The notes beneath the pieces were generated by a model that was given only the letters and a program-made list of their open reading frames with translations, was not told where the DNA came from and searched no databases. From Lineus longissimus (Eukaryota; Nemertea; Pilidiophora; Heteronemertea; Lineidae), in NCBI RefSeq assembly GCF_910592395.1, contig NC_088316.1, positions 3,102,001 through 3,162,000 on the forward strand: DNA of 60,000 nucleotides, given 5' to 3'. Below are positions 51,489 to 60,000 of the stretch, piece after piece. The stretch's first letter is position 1. Each line of letters opens with the position of its first letter. Position numbers and translations under genes: made by a program.

Positions 51489-54400
51489 TGTCATGTTTTT
51501 TCAACAAAAATATGATTTGTTTTGAAAAGTGCCTGGGAGGGAGTAACGGTAAAAAAACTCATGTAGATAAGAGAAAAAAGTGATAGTGGCTACACAACTA
51601 TTGAAAATTATATTGAAAAATCACATTAAAAAAATGAGTGCGGTGGAAGGAATATTTATTGTTGCCCCAGGATAAACATCTGTCGACGGATTCTATACAT
51701 ATTTCGTACATTCAACATGTAGTCCATGCACACTTTCTTTCCGAGGCCGTCGAATGACTAGTGTGTAATAGGACACTCAGTGTACAACGGGCACGCCATC
51801 GGATCTGCTGTGACCATGCAGCTGCGGAAAATCTGGTCATGATGGAATTAAGTGCCTGTAAACATTGTTGAAAAACACCCGGTTGTGATGAAATCTCTCT
51901 CGTATTTTTGTTTGAATTGGAGTGCCCAGCACAGAAAATAGAAAAGTGTTCTTTAGATACCAGTGTTGCATGCTGCTATCTGAGATTAACTTTTCTTAGT
52001 TGTGTCTTTCGAGAGAATGATCCAGGAAAATACTGGCAAAGCCTGAAGTTTAAGTACACTTAAAATTTCTTCTCATTGTGCTGCGGAGACAATGCTTTTC
52101 TGTTTGACAGAGGAAGATATCGACAAATGTAACATGAATACCATAGTCAACACTCTACTACAGTCTAAAATCATTCAAGGATCGGTTCGACCATTTTGCA
52201 AGACATTACCTGAATTTAGATCTAACTGTCGATGGTTTTTGCCGCGTGCAGCAGTGCACAGCCTTGGGGAAACCGCTAGGCAGTGCGGTTCATGTCATTA
52301 AAAAACAGATAGCACGGAATAATGAGCCAAAAAGCTGTTCTTCTGATATTGCGTTCTTGCAAAAACGGATCTGCGGCAGGACTAATTAATCCGATATTTT
52401 TGGGTCTAAATCTCTGAAGCATGTGGGCAGGATACCGCAATATATCTCTCAACTGAAGCAATTGAAAGTCACAGTGATTTGTAAAGAAGCTTTCCTGAGT
52501 ATCATTACCGATGCATAGCACTGAATCAGCGACTTCGGCTGTACATCCTACATGTATACAAGCTATACATTCGTGGTATCATGCACTTCGCAAATGGTCT
52601 GGAAAATACGTATTCCTTGGATTTTGAATTTGAACGAAAATGTATGATAATTCGTTGGATGTTCCAGGTGTATGTTCTGAGTGTTTACCGTCATGTTAAA
52701 AAACCCTGACGGTTTGTTATGACGAAGGAGTGCTTTTATTATCGACTTATTAATACCGGAATACTTCGAACGAAAGGAAATACGAAGGATTATTGTGTGC
52801 TGATAAAGATTCATTATGGACATCGCCCTGTCTGGTCTTGTCATGGATATTATTTTGTTAAGTGCATTCGGTGCTATCCTCCAAGCATGTGTTTCTATAT
52901 ATAGTATATGAATTCGGACATAGGCTGGAATCACTGAAGGATTTTTAAGTGAGGTAGGCCCTGATCACCCCGGTAAATGCTGGGTGCTGAGCGAAAGAGT
53001 TACTGGTATAAAGAGATGCACCGAATCATTTTTCGTTCGGCTGTCAAGATCGACCTGACACCAATGGTTGGGTAATGTACTGCGGGCGGGGGGTGATAAA
53101 AAAGGCAAAGTATCTCGTCATTGGAATTCGGTGCATACAAGGCAAAGTGTCCCGTCATTGGAATTCGGTGCTTACAAGGCAAAGTGTCCCGTCATTTGAA
53201 TTCGGTGCATACAAGGCAAAGTGTCTCGTCATTGGAATTCGGTGCATACAAAATCGCGATGCCATTACCACGGTCTCCGATCAAAGACAACATTATGTTA
53301 TTCCTACGCGATTTCGCTCATGCATAGCTAATCGGGGTGATTACTTTCTCATTATAAGTATCTTGACCTGAAGTCGATCGAAGGGCCGAGTATACCTTTT
53401 TCTGGCAAATGTTGATGGCCTATATACGCCGTTTATGTAGTTTGGTTTTATGTATGCAACGATCGGTAACTTGATACATCAACTTTATATGCACAACGCG
53501 TACATGCATTATAATACTGCTATTGATATTGGCGTCGCCTGGTGTTAGAAAGGTACACGAGATATGTTTGAGGCATGAGAAAATACGTGTACAATGACAC
53601 GAACGGCGTCGCCCTTTAACACTAATATTCTGGATGTACTGTTTTAAAAGGTAATGAAGACAATTTTGCCATGAGGCCATGACTGGTCGACCCTTGGTAC
53701 CCATGATGTGATAGACAGGCGTAGCGTTCGAATATGGATGATGCAGAGAATCTTAGTAATACGTGTGTATACTTATGGTGTTTTCAAAAAATATAGTATT
53801 TGATGTTTGGAATGGAGCTTTTTTATTTCAATTCATAGCCAGTTGAATGCTCTTAATCTAACTGTTGTTGTACTTACCCGGCCATTACGAAATTGGTTAT
53901 ACAAATCTCTCGATGTATCCCCTTTACTCTTTATACAATGTACATGTACATTTACAGCCCTTGAAACGACGCCTAGTAAAGAAATATAACCAGAACTCTG
54001 AATGAAATGAAGTGTAAATAATACTATGGGAGATTTTTTTTCCGACAACCGCGATCAATGTTGATGGTCCGATTTAGATTAAGACATTAAAGCCCGAACA
54101 GATGCATATTTTTTTTCGCCGAAAAACCTTTAAGAGTTCTCCGAAATCTCAAAAACCTTAATATCTTGGAGCGAAGTGCAAATTACCTTTCCATAGATTT
54201 TAAATACTGTTTGGCCACTTTGCCAATTTCAGTGCCCCATATATCAAAATGACGTGTAAAATCCATACGAAAAATAAAAACGTGGACTCATCTGCCTGAA
54301 CTCGCCGTTGATATTATCGACATTCGGACAGCCATCTTTTTTTCTTCAAAACTCGGTGGATTTGGAAGGGAACCCGGCCAAGGTTTTACAAAATGTTGAA

Positions 54401-54534
54401 GAAAAAAAGTTAAAATTACGCTTTTACTGCGAGTTTAAAAAGATAAAAAAACGCTAATTTAGTATTGTCACTTACGTGCGCACATTTTTTTACAACTCCC
54501 CAAACCACTTGCACGCACGCTTGGGCGGAGACTC
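51489..54534. other. Intergenic after the GPCR gene
   Basis: Contains the 37-bp tandem repeat at 53104. No gene supported. Confidence 0.4.
53104..53251 (+). repeat. Tandem repeat, four copies of 37 bp
   Basis: ggcaaagtgtcccgtcattg followed by gaattcggtgcatacaa, with starts at 53104, 53141, 53178 and 53215. One to three differences between copies. Confidence 0.92.
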
Positions 54535-54812
54535 CCAATTAGATTCAAATTAGGTTATTAAAGCATTGCTTTGAAATTTGACGATTGAACTGACATTCTG
54601 CATTAAAATATAAAAATACAAATTCTCCTTTGGCGTAGACCCCCCCCCCCCTCCCCCCTATATTATTTCGATTTTGAAACGGTTCTAAAGAGAGAACTGC
54701 TAAATTTAATATTCTCAGGAGAAATTTATATTTTGATATTTTAATGCAGAATGTCAGTTCAATTGTCAAATTTCAAAGCAACGCTTTAATAACGAAATTT
54801 GAATCTAATTGG
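54535..54812. mobile_element. Fold-back element with arms of about 95 bp
   Basis: The left arm (CCAATTAGATTCAAATT, then CATTCTGCATTAAAATAT) is matched by the inverse of the right arm almost base for base, around a centre with a C-rich tract. Total 278 bp. It would fold into a long hairpin. No ORF of note. Confidence 0.82.
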
Positions 54813-56624
54813 TTGTTAGATTATAGCCCAAGGTCGCAAATACGATCTTTGAAAGCAAGTCATTATCATCTTCCCTCAGGATATTTCCTTGTTAAAGGCC
54901 AAACATACATCGTTCAAATTTGAAATCTAAAATTGTATTAAAAGTTTTTTCAACTTCATAAATACGCATTGAATATGAATCAGAAGTGCTGTTAAGTAGA
55001 CCGATCATGAAGAAACATGACGTCACAAGACTTTTAGCCTTATTTCATCGCGTTGGCTTGTGAAGCGCCGGCGAACTACAGCCAATGATCTTTGTAATTA
55101 CTAGCGGTTCACTCGTAAACATTATACAAAAACAAAGCTCGCCTTTGAAGGCGAACCTTTCTCCACTAATGGATGACCTCTAGCCTACTCGTTGATTCTT
55201 CAAAGTTTTGAATATTGTTTAATCTTTTCCGAAAGCTTTGAAAGTTTTATTTTTCTCTTAGCAATCATGACAATGTCTCTGGAAAACATCACTCAGATGA
55301 GTATGTCTGAAGTGCGTGTACAAGTAGCTAGAATATCAAAGGCCGGTCGTTTTCTGCCACTCAAAGGCTTTATAGATATTAGTAGATTGAAACGGCCTGG
55401 TATAAACAAAATAAGACGGGATAAACTTTTTCTGATACAACTGTCAATCTTACCATCGGTGTATGAACTTGTTTTCTCTTAAAAGTCTAAAATTTAATGT
55501 CTTAATAAAAAGGCGTTTAATGATCTACATTCATTCCCACAGGCCTACAGTGTAAGCTGGTATTTCACAGAAGGCAATTAGAGGCGATTTCGCTTGTTGT
55601 ATTTCACGACGCATGCGATTTTCGCCTCTAGTTTGGCCGTACTGGAGCGTGAAATGACAAAACACTGATGCAATTGTTGTCTCTTTGCCTTTGCACGCCA
55701 CACTGCACACAGACAAAGCAAATATTGTAATGCATGTAGTAAATCGCACTAAGCGGAAACTAAGCCTGTAACACAGGCCAATCCAGTAAGCAATGAGTGC
55801 ACGCGCGGCATACTCGGCCTAATCAGGCATGTCTGGCAAGTTGTCAGGAGCATTGCACAAATTGATTGCTGTCTTCTCATCGGATATTTGTGTGGCTCTA
55901 ATCAGGAAATGTTCTGAATTTTCCTTCCAAAGAAAACAACATTTCCTACACTACACTCATCACCACAGCCGTTCGTCGATTTCCAATCAATTTTGCGACG
56001 AGTCCGGCCCGTATGCCATGCCGACAATAGCTTTCAATTAATAATCGCGTAGGAGATGTTGTTTCGCTCTCGCGAGTTTTCACTGAAAGGCTTGCTGCGT
56101 CGTTTTTTCTCGCCGAGAGTATCCGGGATGAATTTGTATGAAACGAGTCGTCTCGTATTACCTGCGCTCGGTGATGACACGAATCGCAGATACGAAATAT
56201 TTTGATTTATCATGGCTTTCATCAATCATACATGAACATCGGTTTCTTGAGAGAATCCGATATAAGATGTATTTGCGTTGAACCCACCACGTTGAAATTG
56301 ATCGCTGGGGCAGAAGCAATATATATTTATATGGGGATTTATAGGATATCAGATATGTTAAAGGCAAATAGTAATAAAGGCCTCACATGTAGTATTGGGC
56401 GAATGTTCATGTTATATTTATAAAGGCGACGCCAAATATGGGAAAACGCCAGCTTACAACATGGGGACACGTCGAGATCTGGATTATTTACGTAACCTTA
56501 GTCTTCCAGAGAAACTCATACAATGGCATTCGTTGCACAATCCCTACATGTACATGCACATTAAAAGTTAATTTACACTTGCCGGTGTATTTCATACATC
56601 ACTTTGGGCGTATTAACCATATTA
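54813..56624. other. Intergenic, no feature seen
   Basis: One ORF at 55192-55482 (plus, 96 codons) has ordinary protein-like composition but no domain or splice support. Otherwise nothing. Confidence 0.4.
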
Positions 56625-56751
56625 GAGAGTTTTCGCGAATCCCCTGAAACGTCAACACCAACGCCTATCCTTTTGTTTGACCTGAAAACTATGTAGAACA
56701 ATGGAATAAGCCTTCGCGCTGGCGTTGTGGGGGCTTTGCGAAAATTCCCTC
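56625..56751. mobile_element. MITE, GAGTTTTCGCAAA family, copy 3
   Basis: Ends gagagttttcgcgaatcccc and gggctttgcgaaaattccctc are inverted. Related to 20247 and 31503. Confidence 0.55.
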
Positions 56752-59700
56752 TTTCACGATGGGCATCATTCTGGAAAGGGACTCAGAGTTACTCAGCCAT
56801 CTTCAAATTTGCCTCAGCAACACCGTATACGCGGCCATTCCATGGATTGCCAGCAGCTGAGTTTTTCATCTCTCACCATTCGCCGATAACATGCTCTTCC
56901 GGATCGACTAACGTCAGACAAACTTCCCTCTCCACTATGTTGACAACTTCTTTGGCAAGGCGTAATACACCCCGTTGGCATTTTTTCTACAAAGAACTGA
57001 CATTTCATACTCCTTCTTTGGTCGTGTTAGTGAGCAGATACATCGCACTTCTATGTTTGGCCTTGTCTTTTTGCCACTCTTGATGATCTACGACAAAGGC
57101 TAATCGACGCAGCAGAATAGAAGATGTACATTTTTTGTTGGCGTTTTATTTTCCTTTTCAAGCACAGGGGCGTAGCTAGTTTTTGGTCGGGGTGGTAAGG
57201 GTCAAAAGTCTGTCGGGGTGGGGTGGGGGAATTACACATTTTGTGAAAATCATGGCCAAAAAGACAGTTTTGGTGACCCGTTGGGGACGTTCACCGCCCT
57301 CTTTCGAGCTAGCTATACCCCTGATCGAAGCATGCCAATGCGTTCGGGTTTCCCAGACGATCTTTCACACGATCGACTGGTGAAACTTTCGTATTTTCAT
57401 GACTTTAGTAGAAAAAAATTATGAGCGAAAGTTCCATCTGTTTGCATGTTTGCTTAATAGAAACAATGACAAATTGACAGCGTTCCAATCACATGAAAAG
57501 CATTTTAATTTCATTTAATATCGAATATTTTATTATCGGTTATTTGTCACTGGCATCAAAATTGATTAAACTTCCAGAGCAATATCTTTACATCCCGTCT
57601 CAGTAAACCGTTTCAAAGACCTTATCAACAGTGCTCTTGAAATGCAGTTCTTTACAAAGTTAATGATAAAATCGTGTTTGAAACCATTAAAGTTCTCTAT
57701 GACATGTTCAGTTTCTGTGTTAGCGCAGTTAAGGGGGAAGATAATAGAAACCTTCGTCATGCCCATCAAAGACTCAAAGCATCGGAACAACGGATTATCA
57801 CTAAGAGTTGGTTGTGTTTAAAGTACATGTACACATCGCATGCTCTTATACATAGTGCCGGTGTAATGTTTTTGAGTGTTTCTGTTTTTGAGTGTTTCCC
57901 CTCATTGTTTGGGAACGCTCAAAAATAGATTGACGAGTTTTTCTGTGTATCCCCCCTGTTGAAAAGTCATGGTCTCTCTAGCTGCCTATTGTTTGGAAAC
58001 ACTGAAACATGGGGAACAACCACAGATGTTACACCGGGAATTACTAACGGGTGTCAATGACTATAGATGGAAAGTACGGCAAACATCTGAAAATGTACAC
58101 ACAAATTCTACAGGCATCTACATATAACTAGAGTGTGTAATTGGGACGCGGTTGGGAGATTCCATTCGTCGTCGCTCGACATTGAAAATTCAGTCCGTGT
58201 CGTCACGGCACAGGTGGACGAGTGAATTGGCTAAAATAGTTCTCCAAATAAACAGTTGTACATGTACACATTTCGATATAACTTTGGATGTTTTTTTCTC
58301 TCAATACAATGTATATCGTATGCTCAGCGATATTGATACAGTATATACATTTACGACTCGTTTTAACGTTTGATGGTGCTTATGAAAAACAATTTAGAAT
58401 CGAGCTCAAAAGCCGGCGGATTAAGCGCATCAGCGAACTTCTCTCAGTACTTCCCGGACCTCCCCCTTTATGTATGAACTCACAGACCGAATCAAAACCC
58501 ACCTACAGAAAGTGACGTATATACCACAACTAAAAAGCAGAAGCAACCATGAACCCCCGCTATGTACTTCTTTATAGCTTTACCTATATCATTTCTTTCA
58601 CATTCCCATTTTCATCAACCCTCCAGACAGAATCAACTTTTGCTGGGCACTTTTTTTCCGCTGAGCGGTCGATCCTGATTTTTGCAATCAAATCATCGTT
58701 CGCGTTTTAATTGGTCCCCCAGGAATTTCGGCCCACATTATTACTTTCATACACAACAAAGGCTAATCTCGTACCAATCAGTTACACTATTCCCCTTCAC
58801 CCGATACTGAGGCACACAGGACATTGATAATCTTGCGACAAGTTTCAAGATTTCCCCAGACAACTCGATAAGTTGACGATCTAATAACAACAGACGAGGA
58901 TTTTCAATCATGGAAAATCTCTTGTGACCACATTTTATGATTCACTTCGTGGTGAAACTCATAACCGGTTCTTGCACCTGGTTGGCATTTTCAATTGAGG
59001 TCAATACCGACGTTTATGTTGCTTTTGTGACAAGGCAATTAGAGATGGTAGTTGATAAAGCTTGGAATCAGTGAAACCTTGGAACCAGTGATAAACCTTG
59101 GAATCAGTCCTAAAAATGCACAAAAACATGAAATAATGCCATTGGAACCTAAGGTGGTTACGAATCAATATTTGGAGATTATTTTTACATGATCAGATCG
59201 GAATTTGACGGTAGTTTAGAAATCAGTCGTATATCCGATTCAATAGTCTATATTTTAAAACAACCCAGTTGTACCTCGCCTCCAGTGTACAGCACTGATC
59301 TCCCAAATATGGGAAGACACGCCCACCACACACCCATAATATGGACCAATAGCGCTCCGCTTATAAATACGCCACCACCACGCGGGGTCTTTTCGATCAG
59401 ACGAGTTGCTTGGGAAGTTGGGGGCCTGTCATGCATTATGCATGGATAAGGTTGACGACTATGTCTAGGCCTAATTGTCTATGATTGACTGATATTTTAT
59501 AACAAACGATGAATAAAAGAAGCCTAGTCATGTATGTTTATTACCGAAGTTTGCGGATGAAAATTTCCTTCGCCGTGAGCGATTTCTTACATCTTCCAGT
59601 ACGCATCGAGGGATGCAGAGATCTTTGTGACGTCACCAGTTCTAAGCGGTTTTTTTATTCACGTGTGTGTTTGTCCTATGATCTCGTGCATCTAGTACCG

Positions 59701-60000
59701 AGCATAATACTTTATCGTCTATGGAATACAAAACAATCATAAAAACTAATTTTTGCTTCCATTGAAGAGAAATAAAATATTTTAACGACCACAGCGCATT
59801 GCCAATTGATGACGTCATCCTCCACATTAAAAATGTTGGCTTCTGAACTAACTGGCAAATTGCTATCAATAAAGTCAGCTGGGACGAGACTGTCAGTTGG
59901 GAGGGTATAAATCGTGGAAGGAACGCACCCGATTTCCCGCGCTATTTGCACAGTGATTCCATGGTTTACATTGAATATTACAAGGTTTATCAGTGTTTCC
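56752..60000. other. Intergenic with one small inverted-repeat element
   Basis: Apart from 57858-58037, no repeat or gene is recognised. A minus-strand open stretch at about 59951-59712 (REIGCVPSTIYTLPTDSLVP) might be an exon of a gene extending beyond the window, but no domain or splice pair supports it. Confidence 0.35.
57858..58037. mobile_element. Small inverted-repeat element, CCGGTGTAA termini
   Basis: CCGGTGTAA at the left and TTACACCGG at the right. An inner inverted pair TTTTTGAGTGTTTCCC / GGGAACGCTCAAAAA lies near the left end. The termini resemble those at 17669, 20054 and 24515. Confidence 0.45.

Overview
The window is nuclear DNA of an invertebrate animal. It has spliced genes with GT-AG introns, several families of miniature DNA transposons, tRNA-like SINE fragments, and a large virus-like transposon at the left end. 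The species cannot be fixed from the sequence. An F-type lectin gene, a rolling-stone-like gene and a neuropeptide-type GPCR fit a marine lophotrochozoan or a non-vertebrate deuterostome.

Positions 1 to about 14.9 kb are most of a Maverick/Polinton element (adintovirus-like). In order it carries a packaging ATPase (cut by the left window edge), a DDE integrase with a chromodomain, an HNH-type endonuclease candidate, two small ORFs, a protein-primed family B DNA polymerase with an embedded endonuclease-VII-like zinc module, a candidate minor-capsid-type protein, and five more ORFs of which at least three resemble conserved Polinton proteins. Genes are packed a few bases apart on both strands, and almost every start codon follows a TAAAT-type box. 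The major capsid protein and the maturation protease are not seen and may lie left of the window. The reading frames look intact.

The most unusual signal is a family of about 30 short modules confined to this element. Each is two 4-bp-stem mini-hairpins, GAGC-N3-GCTC and GGAC-N3-GTCC, joined by a triplet: 25 nt, usually repeated on a 30-nt period in either orientation. They sit between genes and also inside genes (integrase, HNH protein, polymerase and others), always without breaking the frame. Paired stem changes and avoidance of a stop codon in the one frame where it would matter suggest they are maintained. They resemble, by convergence, the in-frame palindromic elements known from Rickettsia.

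From 15 kb onward the DNA is host. 15492-17637 is a four-exon secreted F-type lectin with a C-terminal PAN/apple-like segment and an altered fucose-binding motif. 26587-28329 (minus) is a four-exon rolling-stone-like membrane protein. 43812-46013 holds two adjacent intronless paralogous ORFs of unknown family. 49054-51488 is a two-exon class A GPCR resembling FMRFamide-type receptors. The rest is mainly intergenic DNA with nonautonomous DNA transposons: a pair with 9-bp target duplications, one of which carries a nested insertion; a Tc1/mariner-like element; several small inverted-repeat families; a fold-back; and minisatellites.
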